Below are positions 20,588-32,851 of a DNA stretch of 64,000 nt, piece by piece (the first letter of the stretch is position 1; each line of letters opens with the position of its first letter). The notes beneath the pieces are model-generated. The model was not told the origin of the DNA. It made no database searches and worked only from the letters and a program-made list of their open reading frames with translations. The stretch comes from Morinoia aosen (Eukaryota > Arthropoda > Malacostraca > Amphipoda > Talitridae). Both the position numbers and the translations under genes were made by a program. The DNA is taken from assembly GCA_030386875.1 (NCBI GenBank), contig CM059575.1:13850293-13914292 (forward strand). Direction: 5' to 3'.

Positions 20588-21776
20588 GTCGACGGACGGA
20601 ATGTGTGCACCCCTGAAGAGAAATGTGCTGTGATGCGCGCACAGTATGAGGCGGTATTTAGTCGGCCCAAGTTTGGGAAAGACGATGGCGGCTGGAGCCT
20701 GAATGAGTGGCCGAGTACCACACCGATAAACCTGGTGGACTTTGAATTCGGTGAGCGAGACGTTGAGGAAAGCATTGGCGAGCTCTCACCCTCGTCGGCG
20801 CCGGGTCCAGACAGTGTTCCGGCTGTCCTATGCAACTGTAGAGTTGCCATCAGGAGGCCTTTGTTCCTGCTTTGGAGGGCATCACTGAGTGTGGGGTCCA
20901 TGCCTACCAAACTTAAGCTGGGAATTATCACCCCCATATATAAAGGTCACGAGAAACACCTACCCCGGAATTAGACCGATCACACTGACCTCCCACATTA
21001 TAAAGATCTTTGAGAAAATATTAGTGAGAAGGCTGGTGGGATATATGTAGGATGCTGAGTTGTTCAACCCGAGTCAGCACGGGTTTAGAAGAAGGAGGTC
21101 CTGCCTCTCACAGTTGCTTGAGCACCAACGGCACATCACGGAGGCTCTCGGTCGTGGTCATGCAGTGGACGCTGTATACCTAGATTTTGCTAAGGCATTC
21201 GATAAGGTAGACCATGGGATCTTGCTTAGAAAGTTGAGGGCTGCTGGCGTTGGTGGCGACTTGTGGAATTGGATCAGGTGCTTCCTTACTGGCAGAAAGC
21301 AAGTTGTGGCCGTTGACGGATGCCGGTCAGCCGAGTCGCGAGTGGTAAGTGGAGTGCCCCAGGGCTCGGTGCTTGGACCACTTTTGTTCTTGGTCCTTGT
21401 CAGTGATATTGACGCCGGATTACTCCACTCCTGCGCCTCATCATTTGCGGACAATACAAGAGTTTTTAAGGAAGTGTTCAGCAAGTAAGACTGCGAGGCC
21501 CAGCAGCAGGACCTAAGCAAAATCTACGAATGGGCCGAGGTGAACAACATGGGCTTCAATGAGAGCAAATTCGAGCTCCTTCGTTGCGGTCACCATCCGG
21601 ATGAAACCTTCCCCTATACAACCGCTGGTGGGGTGGTTGTGGAAAGGAGATCATCAATTAGGGATTTGGGTGTGATCGTGGAGGACGGGGGAAGCTTCAC
21701 AAAGCACATAGACTCGGTCTCAAAAAAGTGTCGGAGCCAACTCAGATGGATCCTCCGGACGTTTCATGCCCGGGAA
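20588..21776 (+). pseudogene. LINE-A reverse transcriptase, broken, catalytic Asp changed
   Basis: RT blocks run in order: SSAPGPDSVPA, LKLGIITPIYK, RPITLTSHIIKIFEK, QHGFRRRRSCLSQLL, VYLDFAKAFDKVDH and GVPQGSVLGPLLF. The catalytic box reads S-F-A-D-N instead of the usual F/Y-A-D-D, so the second catalytic Asp has become Asn. A frameshift lies between about 20940 and 21000, and there is a TAG near 21048 and a TAA at 21486-21488. The frame then resumes (GFNESKFELL) and is cut by the Mutator-like insertion at 21777. Confidence 0.9.
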
Positions 21777-22308
21777 GCACACACTCCAAACCCGCAGATT
21801 TGGACGCCGCCCACCCCTCTCCCTCCACCTCCGTAGCTGCTACAGCACCACCTCCGAGCAGCTACAGAAATGTTAGGTTATATTAATTTAGGTTAGGTTA
21901 AGTTAAGTTAAGTTAGGTTAAGAGGTTAGGTCAAGTTAGGTTAGGTTGGGTAAGGTTAGGCCAAGTTCAGTTAGTTTAAGGTTAACTTGAAAAAGTTGAA
22001 AAATGCCTCCTCTTGAGTGCCGACATGGAGGGTCGAATGGCAAAGCACCAGCGGTCGTTGTCGTAACTAATTATAATGATTTACTGCAGGTTAACTTTGG
22101 TATTCCGCTGTTCTGTCCACTTACTAACTACTTATGGTGTTTATAATGCAGTGATTAATAATAATTGTATAACTAACAGATAAGCTAATAAACTTCAGAA
22201 TTACTACATAGTTAAATAATTGGCGCGAATGGCAACTACACTGTGGTGCTACGGAGGTGGAGAGAGAGGGGTGGGCGGCGTCCAAATCTGCGGGTTTGGA
22301 GTGTGTGC
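21777..22308. mobile_element. Mutator-like non-autonomous element, 61-bp TIRs, 9-bp duplication
   Basis: The left end (21777-21837) and right end (22248-22308) are inverted repeats of 61 bp that differ at about one position, starting GCACACACTCCAAACCCGCA. The LINE sequence GCCCGGGAA is duplicated on both sides (21768-21776 and 22309-22317), and removing one copy plus the element restores the LINE reading frame locally. A 9-bp duplication with long TIRs fits Mutator-like elements. The interior has no transposase and includes a GGTTA-rich array. Confidence 0.9.
21873..21990. repeat. Degenerate TTAGG/GGTTA array
   Basis: About 118 bases consist mostly of TTAGGTT, TTAAGTT and TTAGGTC variants. 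TTAGG is the common arthropod telomere unit. The copies here are impure, and the array sits inside the Mutator-like element. It could be telomeric sequence captured by the element or a simple-sequence expansion. Confidence 0.7.
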
Positions 22309-22797
22309 GCCCGGGAAGCAACGGCCATGATGACCTTGTATAGAGCGCTGATTTTGCCCCTGGCTGAATACTGCTGCCAGCTGTGGAGTCCGATTGCGAC
22401 GGGGAAGATCCAGAAAGTGGAGGCAATCCAGAGAACGTTCACGTCGAAAATCGTCGGAATGGAGCGTTTCAACTACTGGGAGAGGCTCCAGAGGTTATCA
22501 CTGTTCTCTCTGCAGCGACGACGAGAGCGGTACTTGATAATTTACACCTGGAAGATGCTGGAGGGACTGGTACCAATTTTTGTTGACCCGAGTCTGGCGT
22601 TGAGAATTAGACAGCATCCCCGATTAGGGAGGTTAAGGGGCGTTCCGCCATTCAACAACAGGGCTCTAGCCAGCGTGAGGACGCGCCATGAAAGATCTTT
22701 TTCGGCCATTGGCCCAAGACTCTTCAACTGCCTCCCAATCGAACTGAGGGAGTCCCGTAGGAAACTGGCTGCCTTCAAATCAAGGTTTTTTATATGA
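22309..22797 (+). pseudogene. LINE-A C-terminal region
   Basis: After the insertion the frame continues as ATAMMTLYRALILPLAEYCC, the thumb/C-terminal region of the RT. It runs on through WERLQRLSLFSLQRRRERY to a TGA at 22795-22797. This is the normal C-terminal pattern of arthropod CR1/Jockey-like ORF2 proteins. Confidence 0.85.
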
Positions 22798-23101
22798 AGC
22801 ATCGTACATCAAGCTACCGCTTGATTTTATCCTTTTTCTTGACCTCAACGTGTGCGACTACGATATCAAAAGACGCGTAGTTCCGAGAAAACAAAGACGA
22901 AGCAGACGAATGAGAAGCGCTGAATCGAGGCGTCATATGAAGACATCCATCCAGTTGTTCTTCGGCAGAACCTGATCCTGACAACAGACATCGACAATCC
23001 GCCCACGCCGTCGTAACCACCACATGCAGTAGTCGTGATATTTAAGAACTTCAGGGAATAAATCCCATATCGTACCCTTTGGTTGCGAAGAGTCCAATGG
23101 G
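22798..23101 (+). other. LINE-A 3' flank up to the BEL insertion
   Basis: No ORF of note. It probably includes the LINE 3' untranslated region; I see no poly-A tail or target duplication. Confidence 0.4.
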
Positions 23102-23107
23102 ACTTCC

Positions 23108-24113
23108 TACAGAAAATAAATATTTATGGGAGAAAAAATAATGTTGAAGCGTTTATCCGTATATTGAAAGTTCCAACTTCATCCAAGGTTGATCAGACAT
23201 AGATAAACAGTAAGATGTATAATAAGTGCGTAGCAGGGAGATTCAAGCTCCACACGAGCAGGGTGACTGCCTGAAGAAGCGGACCGTCACACCTTGCACT
23301 CAATTAAGCCGCGAAGGAACTGCAAGGGGATAAAGAAATGCAATTTAGTTTGCGTTGAGGTTCAAAGCATAATAATGCCTCCTTATAGTTATCGTTCATT
23401 GTCTTACAGACAGTAGTTTTAAGATGGTCATAGTAACCGTTATAGTTATTACGTATTTTAGTTATAGTTCTAAAGTAGTTATGAAGCCGTTGCAGTTATA
23501 CGTAATCATAGTTATAGGGCTTACAGGTTATGGTAGAGATTGGAATAGATACGAGGCCTGGATTGCGCACACCTAGAACCAGCTCACGGAATGGACATTC
23601 ACATAGTTAACGACAATAGTCACCAACCTCCACAAGTCCGTGAACCTCAGCGAGTGAGCAGAGGTAGGCAGGCGTAGATGTCGCAGCAGCTGGTGGCACA
23701 CTCAGCCCATCACCACATCCCCAGCCGTGGAGAACATGACGAAAGGGTCGCCAGAAACTCCCTCAGGACAGAAGGTGCAGGAAGCACAGTCGGAAGTTGC
23801 AAAGCAGCTGGATGCGGGGAGGCGTCACGGATGACGTCACGTTAGACCTCAGAGTGCGTATGCAGTGGTGCCAGCTCGGAGAGCAGGAGTGAACTGCTCT
23901 GACAGCTCCGAGACGAGTTAAAGTAACCTCTGCTGTTTAAGGCAGGTTGTATTCAGGCAACGACATGTCGGCTAACTACATGAATGTCACCCATGGGGCT
24001 GGAGTGGTACGCAATCATTTTTATGTATCCATCAGAATTCAACTTAAGCCTAGAAATACTTTAATGCAAATAATGTTAGTTCCAAATTGAATCCTTAACT
24101 TTAAAGGTTCTTC
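23108..24113 (-). repeat. BEL 3' LTR
   Basis: Starts TACAGAAAATAAAT and ends AAAGGTTCTTC on the plus strand. It matches 31846-32849 with scattered single-base differences. Confidence 0.93.
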
Positions 24114-24237
24114 ACATTCCCCCCCCCCCCACACCGAGAATTCACCTGCAGTGAAAGTGAAGGTGAAGATAAAGATTCAAGAAAAATGAAGATTCTGTTT
24201 TTTATTAGTAAATAAAAAACAGAACAAGGTTATACAT

Positions 24238-26511
24238 CTATATACAGTCGCTCAACATTAAAGAGCGTATTTTTTGCTCCGCCAAGACCGCAGCTCCACG
24301 TCTACCACGACGTCTTTCTTCGGAGTTGGAGCGCACGTCATCCGGCAAAGTTTGCGCAGCCCGGTCGCCACCTTCTCCTGGAATCAGAAGAATGAGAGAG
24401 GTAGCGTGACGGTATACCTCCTCGCCGGAACTCTTACGAACGAAGGCCGCCGTCACTTCACCCATGGAATTGGCCACCGTTTTGACGACGACACCTAACG
24501 GGTAAGACGGTTGATTAAGGAACTTGTCCACTAGTAGGACGACGTCTCCAACCTTTAATGGTACATGCTTAACAGGCTTATAACGTTCCTTCTGGTTGGT
24601 AGCTTGGTGTATCAATGTAGCCAAGAACTCAGAATGATGAACTTGATTCAATTTGTTGTTACTAGCCACCAATTTAGAGTAATGCTCTCTGATTTCCCTT
24701 CCGGAGTTAGGTTGGTAATCAGCATCTTCTAGCTTTACCGGTTGAAGGCTAGGAATCAAATTTACGGACGGCAGCTCCTGACGGTAAATCAACATCTCTG
24801 GTGTAATAGGAACTACTGGTTCAATATGATTTGTACGCAGGGATTCCTTGAACGTGATTGACCGTCTGTTTATTAAATGTATTGCTTTAGCTATCAGAAA
24901 CTGAAAATCGAATATTGGCAAGATCCATTTCCCAATTCACTTCCAAATTAGCCGTTTACAAGCCTTCACACAGCATTCAACAAGAGATCCCAATGCACTG
25001 TTCCCTTTGCAATATTGAGACATTGAGAGTTCTTTGATATCAAATTTCTCTAGGTAGCTGCGGGTCTCATAATCGTCCAGAAAAGATCTCAAAGTGTTGA
25101 ACCCGGCCGATATCTGGCTTCCCAGATCGGCCACACAATTTTTAAATATTCCATAGTCATAAATGTGAAGCTGCAACGCTCTAAGAAAGTCTTTAGCATC
25201 CGCGCTCAAGCAAAGCTTCATATTAACCGCTCTACTCCAGAGGCAGGTCAATACCAAGATCCACACTTTTTGTTTTTTGTCGTTGATAGTCACGGTCCAA
25301 GAACCCATGTAGTCTAGAAATATTGACCTGAACGGCTTTGCAGGAGGAGAAATCCTAAAATCACGATAGACGTTCTGGCTCAAGATCACGGGTCTTTGAT
25401 TTACTCTGCGACAAGTTACACATTGCCTAAGCACTTTGCGCACTTCTGAGTAAGGGTGAAGGAAAAAATAGTTTTTCCGCAATTCATGTAACACTGAATA
25501 AATACCGGCATGGCCTGTCTTAACATGGGCATCTTCGATGATCAATCTGGTTAGCAGGCTACCGTTAGGTAATAGTATCGAATGGGAGCTAGACTTCTCC
25601 TTCACGAACTTAGATTTAACTCTTATTAGACCATCCGAAGACACTATCACATTCAAACGTTTGAATAGAGGCGGTAATTTATTAATAGTTTTGTCCCGAC
25701 AGTTAAAATAGGTGAAAATCTGCTGAAAAGCGTCTGTCTGCTCCGTGAGCAAAATGTTTCTGAGTGCCGCAGCATAATAATTAGGTTTCCGATCGTCAGA
25801 CGCCTCAGAGTTTGATTTTGATCTTTTTACAAACATTAGTACGTACTTGTGAACATTTACAAGTTTAGAAAGAGATGAATATTTGTTCAGGGGAATCAAA
25901 TGTCCTTTTCTTTCAGGAACCTCTCCCGAGCAACTTTCTACCTCCTTGCTGACACTACTGTCTAATGCCACCCCACAGGTAACCTCACCGCTAAGGATTT
26001 CTCCCGCGGCTGCGGAAGGACGCACGCCGAGGCTGGGCAACACCACCGAGAGATCGCAGTCAGCGGAAGAAACTGCATCCTCCTGAAGAAAGGTAGGTCC
26101 CATGAAATACTGAGAGTTTTTTAGTTGTTTCACGCTAGAGCAACGGCTAACTAAGTCAGCGGGGTTTCCTCTACCTGCCGTGAAACAAAATTTCACTTGT
26201 TTTTGTCCACACAATGGTTCTATGTCATTAAGCTTATTCAGAGTAAAAACGTTTCGCTTCTGCATTTTATCAAAATCTACTGCATATGAATGGATCCAAT
26301 GAAGAGCAACCATGCTATCGGTGTACAGCAATAGAGACTCTATGTTCAGAGGGACCACGTTTTTAGTGCCACAAAAGTTACGGTACCAGTCTAGCAAACC
26401 TGCAACACCCAAGTGTATTGCGGCAAGTTCGAGAACTGGAATTGTTTTATTTTTCAATTTTTTACTGACCACTAGATTTACTAGAAAGTAGGCTGAGAGT
26501 ATTTGATTCAT
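24238..26511 (-). pseudogene. BEL pol: RNase H, integrase and C-terminal domain
   Basis: One reading frame with an internal TGA at 24937-24939. The first part gives RNase H (TIPVLELAAIHLGVAGL, LYTDSMVALHWIH). The integrase zinc site follows (HVKTGHAGI..., CVTCRRVNQRP). The core has IFLDYMGSW, VADLGSQ and SLVECCVK, supplying D, D and E. After the TGA comes the BEL-type C-terminal DUF5641-like domain (VGDVVLLVDK, YPLGVVVK). The frame is offset from the upstream RT frame near 26515, another lesion. Confidence 0.92.
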
Positions 26512-26516
26512 TGTCT

Positions 26517-29270
26517 CTAAATGACATTGCCGTACAACATCTTTGAGGCGTCAGTGTAAGCAAGTAGAGAGTACCGTCCGTCTCTGCTTCCCAGTGATCT
26601 AGGGATCGGAGGGCATTTTGAAGAATTTACTTGTTTTGCGATCAGTCTCCACTCTCTTAATAGTTCTTTCGGTAGATTTACATCCCATTTCATAGATTGA
26701 TCAGACTGCAATTTATGGAGGAACACCTTAGCCCTGTTGAGGATGGGACAAAATATATTGAACACGTCATAGATTTCATGAATAGAGGAGAGAATTTTCC
26801 GCTTCGTATCTGCCTTTACGTGGAGTTTAAGCGCACAGGGCTCTAGAGTGTCATTCTCTTTATCCCAGGTCATGCCCAACAACTTAACTTGCTTAGAAGA
26901 GTCTGTATGAAAATCTTTATCGATGCTGTTCTGCAGAGATTGGTCATTGGTATAAAACTTCTGCAATGGGAATTGGTAGTCTTCAAATAAGCAAGGTAAT
27001 AAGCTATAAGCCTGATAAAGTTCATTGGGGTTGTTAGTCGAGTATCCACCATTATCCATGTACATTAAGCTATACACTACCTTCCGCAATTTAGACTGAA
27101 CAGGGTCGTTTTGGGGATCATCGGATATTAGCAACTTGTATAATGCTAACATTAAGGTAGTTGGACCAGGCCTTATGCCAAACAAAAGCCTACGACATTT
27201 GTATGCGACAACAGTCAGGTTTCCTTTTAGTACGTTCCTGTACCACAAAAAACAGAATCTACTTTGATCGACTTCCCTCAGTTGAATATTTAGAAACGCT
27301 TTTTGCAAATCAAAAGTTAGCAAGTATTTATCAAATCTCAGGGAAGCGAGAGCAACATCCGGCTTGGGATTTAGACAAGGGCCTGGAAGAGTGGCTTGAT
27401 TGTGACTAACCACGCCATTTATCTTATCGCAGAGGTTAGCCAGGAACACGACGCGACATTTTGTTGTGTCGTTACCCAAGCGAAAAACTCCCATGTGAGG
27501 AAGAAAACTACACTCGGGATGGGAGTTCATGAATGACTCAATGTTGTCGATTCTCTCAATGATATTATTGTTTTCTTGATCTTTGATTACTTTATCGTAC
27601 ATGCTTAATCGATCGGAATCAAGCGACAGCTTTTTATAGTTGCTCTGCAGAATTTGCCTCGACAAGGTATAGTTTTTAGCAAGTCTGTGAGAAATTCTAT
27701 GATTCCACATGATGGGCATTACCAGCCTCCCATCTGTATTTCTGTTAGTGTTGCTCAATTCATAATTCATTAATTTATCATTTAATTCTGTCTCCTCAGG
27801 CTCCTCTAGACGGTCTATACCCAAGAGATCAGCACAACGCTCACCTAAATCTGCTGGAGGTGCCCCATCAAGAGAAGGGAGGACAAGCTCGTATGGTTCC
27901 CCCATCTCACAGGACGCGAGCTCTGAGTCCGCGCAGTCTGACACGGTAGCAGCGCCGACCACCCGTCTGGGGACAGAGACCGCAGGTGCCACGCGTACTG
28001 GACGAGCATCGGGTTGGGAAGGAGGGAGACGCCTTATATTGTCTTTCATGAGTTGCAGATTTCCCGTTAACATCACTCCCACAGTGGAATCGATGAAGCA
28101 GGACTGCTGCTTAGTCCCACCAAAATTGATGTAACTCATTTTGAAATCCGGATCGGATTCTGCGCCTAATATGAGAGATATCTCAGAGGGGTAATTTTCG
28201 CTATCTACGAGGGACCGGTCTGCCAACTCGTAACCAGCGTTCTCAAATGCAAAAACCACCTGCTCCAGATCCCTGTACGGCAAAGCAATATTTATTTTAG
28301 GAACGCATATCGCCTCAACAACTAGTTTTTTATGCTTCAAAATTAGAGGAACTTTCACAATTTTTGTTTCAATCTTCTTACTCGAATTAAAACCCTGAAT
28401 ATTCACAGTTTCATTTTCCTTCAGAACTGGCAAATCCAGTTCATCGGCAAGAGAGCTAGTAATGAAATTTTTCTGACTCCCGCCATCTTTCAATATCCTA
28501 ATATTTGAGTTTCCGATACCAGCAGTGAGAGTAGGCAAAATATTAGCAGCGCCCACAGACCCTGTGAAAACATACCGTGTCAGCGTCAAGGCGCTCGTTA
28601 CCGGTTGCGCTGATGAAGTGGTGCTCCGCCGAGTGCCCTCTCGAGGAAGTCTCGCCTTGCGACACAAATAGGTCATATGTTCGCCATTGCAAACACGACA
28701 ACGTGAAGAAAATTTAAACCTGCAGTTCGCAGTGCTGTGGTTCTGGAAAGAACATTTTGTGCAGGCGTTAATGGCTTTTAATTTATCCAATTTTTTGAAT
28801 GCAGTATCGTAGTTAGGACATTTACTCAGATGGTGCTCAGGGTTTCTACCATCGCTCAGGCACAAGCCACAAGTTTCTGTTTTTCGGCTTACGTTTATGG
28901 CAAATGCAGCGGTAGGCTCAAATTTGTGAGCCTTTTCCTTCCTACCTGAATGGCTGGAAATCTCAAGCTGCTTTTGGTAGCGTTCGTTGGCTTCGAATAT
29001 GTACTCTTCTATTTGAGACAATGAGGGGCGATTCACATTCGTGATTTGAATCAAACTACTCTGAAATTTATCATTTAGGGCACTCCATAAAAAGTACGCT
29101 AAAACCGTATCGACGTCAATTTTTAGCTTACGGAACGAAGCAATAACTGCCTTCATTTCTCCAATGTAAACAATGGGATCGTCAGAAATAGCCAGCTTCA
29201 TGGCAGCTAGTTTTTCGATGGCATTGTGTTTTTGCACAATTTCTGAGGCAAAAGCCTTCTGTAGCAAGTC
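26517..29270 (-). pseudogene. BEL gag C-part, protease and reverse transcriptase
   Basis: The frame continues that of 29271-29887 after one TAA. It has a DUF1759-like Gag region, then cysteine/histidine clusters (CGLCLSDGRNPEHHLSKC; CTKC...; CRVCNGEHMTYLC). The protease has KDGGSQKNFI, then RT with TFDLQKAFLNI. The RT active site reads Y-M-D-N rather than Y-x-D-D, so the second catalytic Asp is Asn. The segment ends with the start of RNase H (YTDASKMLYG), where the frame breaks. Confidence 0.92.
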
Positions 29271-29887
29271 TTAAGCCGATTCGTATTTTTGTTCTGACGT
29301 ATCGAGGGAATCTAGCAAGATTTTATTAGCGCCAGACACCTGATTATACAGGTAAACAAATTTTTCGTAGGAAGACAAAGCGTGCTTATCAAAAATTGCT
29401 TCGAAATTAGTTATGAATTTTTCAAAACACTCTGTCTTTGCGTTGCTAAACTTAGGAAGAGGTATATCGGGCAGCCTTAATTTTTGCTTAGCCTGAACCA
29501 TACCTGATGTTACTGAAGCAGAGTTAGTCGTAGCCTCAGAAGCCACCGCCAAGTGCTGAGGCTGCAGGAGGGCCAGGCAGTCGAACAACTGCTCCTCGTA
29601 GGACTCCTGCTCATCAGCGGCAGCGGCGAGTACATCGTCTGCAGCTTCGCTGCGAATGAGTAACTCAAAGATGGATTTGTCGAGGTCCTTTAGCTCCGTC
29701 TGTAGAGAGGTTACTTTCGCCACATTTAAGGCTCTTTGCTGTTCAGAGTAATCTGACCCAGCAGCAGAAATAGAATTGTGCAGTTTAGTCACACGTTGTC
29801 TTAAGTACTTTCGAGTTTTGGTTAAAATAGTGAGATCACTTTCGCCTCCGGCCTGCAACTGAGGTTCTTTAGGTTTTACAGACGCCA
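29271..29887 (-). pseudogene. gag: BEL Gag N-terminal part
   Basis: Starts at the ATG encoding MASVKPKEPQ and runs about 205 codons to a TAA at 29271-29273. The same frame then continues with DLLQKAFASE. Helical, coiled-coil-like residues 15-75 precede an Ala/Glu-rich segment and KLRLPDIPLPKFS, a characteristic BEL Gag block before DUF1759. The single stop separates it from the rest of Gag-Pol. Confidence 0.88.
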
Positions 29888-29916
29888 TTGCTGCTGAAAA
29901 CAATAGTTTATTAGAA

Positions 29917-31747
29917 GTTATTAGCAAAGTTGGGCGCTATCGCGATAAATTATCGCGATAGTTTATCGCGATAACGATTTCGGGTTATCGGTTATCCGAT
30001 AATTTTTTTCCTGAGTTAACTCTTTATCGGTATCGGCGATAATTTTGGTTCCAAACTATCGATAATCGATAATTTCAGGTTTTCCCACTGGGATTCAACA
30101 TGACGGGGCGGGACGAGCTCGGGACAGGCACTATACGTGTAGGATGTACGTGTGATGGTGTAGTAAGGTTGGCCTCTTTTGTGGCCTTTTTGATCGAAAG
30201 TGTGGCCTCATGTGGACTGGGACATCTGGCAACCCTGTGGGTGAGACCGTGACGACACGTAGTCAGTTCGTATTGAGCTCCTCTGATCGCTGGATGTGCA
30301 TTTAACCCGCGCACTGTAACTGGTCGCCTCATTTACCAGGCTCACTGGTTGCCAGACGTAAGGCATAACCCCAAGTTGTTATACACCAAAATGATCGTCT
30401 CAGCGAGTGCTACACAGCTGGAGCCAGAAACCCCCACATTGTGGGGGTTAAGGCAGAGCTCCAACCACTTGGAAGTTGGGAGGGGTAAGCACAGTCAGTG
30501 TGGTAAATGAGGCGACCGTGAGAGGGTGTGCGTGCGAACAGTCAGTGGCAGCCTCAGTTACCAGCGAAACTACTCAGGGCCTTATTTCGCCTTATTTCGT
30601 AAAAATGGCAAATAAGACAAATCTGAAGTCAGTAGCGTGTAGAGCAGTATTTTATTCATATTGTGTGAAAATTACAAGTTTCGAAACACTATACTTACAG
30701 TAATATAACCAGACATGCAAACATGCATTTATGTAGGAACTAAAACGAAGAATGGATAACACCTAGTAGACATAAATGGTCATAACTTTTTTTCTAATTG
30801 TTGTAGAGGAAAAATAAAAACATCAGCAGGTTTGGAAGGATTTTCTGCATAAAATAGCAGTGAAAAACATTACATTGTTCCCAAAACACAAAAATGGCCA
30901 TTGATCTCTTTGAAGCAATGTTGTGCAAAAATCTACGGAGTTTGACTCCATATTACAAAGAAACGGTTCAAGTTATCAAAAATCTGACAACATCAAAGTG
31001 TAAAGCAACATTTTTTACTCATTACTTCATATTTTTACATCTCTGCCTATTACGGTAAGTGAACAGGGAACGGCAGAGTAACGCGGGTAAATTGACTACT
31101 TTTCTGAGGGATGCGCGACCGTGCGCGGGTTAAGTCCGTCTTGTTTCAGGTCAAACTTGCATTATATTAATTACTTGATAATATGAGTGACATAGAGAAA
31201 CTTAGTGACAGTGATAGGGAAGTAACCAGTGGCCCTAGTGGAGCTAGACTAGCTCCGCTAGGGCCATTTTGGTGGTATTATTGATGTTGGCGTATAATTC
31301 TAAGTGTTATTTACGATCTAGACAATCTTGGCTTTTTTTTGCCATTCTTTTTTTGACAATCACAACATTCAAGACTACTATTATTCTAGACAAGACTTCT
31401 ATCAAGACTTCTATAAGTGTTATTTACGATCTAGACAATCTTGGCTTTTATTTGCCATTCTTTTTTTGACAATCACAACATTCAAGACTTCTATTTTTTC
31501 TAAGAATTTTCTGTTTTCTAAGATAAAGATTAAAAAAACATATCGCTTTGTTTTTTCATTTAAAATACCATTATCGTTAGCGCTAGCATCGGAATTTTGG
31601 ATTTATCGATTTATCGGTTTTCGATTATCGGCGATAAATTTTTCGCCAATTATCGATTATCGGTTATCGCCGATAAGGTTTTCGTTATCGATTTATCGGT
31701 TATCGCGATAACTTTTTTTCGTTATCGTGCCCACCACTGGTTATTAT
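29917..31747. mobile_element. hAT-like non-autonomous element with TATCGCGATA-rich ends
   Basis: The element spans 29925-31739. The left end begins CAAAGTTGGGC and the right end, reversed, begins CAGTGGTGGGCACGATAACG, close to common hAT termini. Flanks are GTTATTAG and GTTATTAT, an 8-bp duplication with one difference. Both ends are packed with TTATCG/CGATAA motifs and TATCGCGATA palindromes (29940-30080 and 31600-31725). The interior has no transposase. It holds a perfect 17-bp inverted repeat (GGTCGCCTCATTTACCA, at about 30323 and 30501) and a 113-bp tandem duplication (31302-31495). Confidence 0.8.
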
Positions 31748-31827
31748 AAATTAGAAAGTGTTAATGGAACACAGCAATGCCGCAGTATTCCAGCCCACGA
31801 CCTCTGACTCCTGAAACACAAACGCAG

Positions 31828-31845
31828 GCCCCACGTTGGCCGCCA
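31828..31845 (-). promoter_or_regulatory. BEL primer-binding site (tRNA-Lys)
   Basis: Immediately inside the 5' LTR the minus strand reads TGGCGGCCAACGTGGGGC. It is complementary, with one mismatch, to the 3' end of eukaryotic tRNA-Lys(CUU), which ends ...CCCCACGTTGGGCGCCA. Position and orientation are right for a minus-strand element. Confidence 0.85.
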
Positions 31846-32851
31846 TACAGAAAATAAATATTTATGGGAGAAAAAAATGTTGAAGCGTTTATCCGTATAT
31901 TGAAAGTTCCAACTTTATCCAAGGTTGATCAGACATAGATAAACAGTAAGATGTATAATAAGTGCGTAGCAGGGAGATTCAAGCTCCACACGAGCAGGGT
32001 GACTGGCTGAAGAAGCGGACCGTCACACCTTGCACTCAATTAAGCCGCGAAGGAACTGCAAGGGGATAAATAAATGCAATTTAGTTTGCGTTGAGGTTCA
32101 AAGCATAATAATGCCTCCATATAGTTATCGTTCATTGTCTTACAGACAGTAGTTATAAGATGGTCATAGTAACCGTTATAGGTATTACGTATTTTAGTTA
32201 TAGTTCTAAAGTAGTTATGAAGCCGTTGCCGTTATACGTAATCATAGTTATAGGGCTTACAGGTTATGGTAGAGATTGGAATAGATACGAGGCCTGGATT
32301 ACGCACACCTAAAACCAGCTCACGGAATGGACATTCACATAGTTAACGACAATAGTCACCAACCTCCACAAGTCCGTGAACCCCAGCGAGTGAGCAGAGG
32401 TAGGCAGGCGTAGACGTCGCAGCAGCTGGTGGCACACTCAGCCCATCACCACATCCCCAGCCGAGGAGAACATGACGAAAGGGTCGCCAGAAACTCCCTC
32501 AGGACAGAAGGTGCAGGAAGCACAGTCGGAAGTTGCAAAGCAGCTGGATGCGAGGAGGCGTCACGGATGACATCACGTTAGACCTCAGAGTGCGTATGCA
32601 GTGGTGCCAGCTCGGAGAGCAGGAGTGAACTGCTCAGACAGCTCCGAGACGAGTTAAAGTAACCTCTGCTGTTTAAGGCAGGTTGTATTCAGGCAACGAC
32701 ATGTCGGCTAACTACATGAATGTCACCCATGGTGCTGGAGTGGTACGCAATCATTTTTATGTATCCATCAGAATTCAACTTAAGCCTAGAAATACTTTAA
32801 TGCAAATAATGTTAGTTCCAAATTGAATCCTTAACTTTAAAGGTTCTTCCC
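31846..32851 (-). repeat. BEL 5' LTR
   Basis: Partner of 23108-24113. The right edge is uncertain by a few bases because the two copies diverge just there. Confidence 0.92.

Noticed and set aside
21873-21990. Chromosome end
   Set aside because: The TTAGG-like units are impure, short and enclosed within a transposon with target duplications, so this is interstitial.
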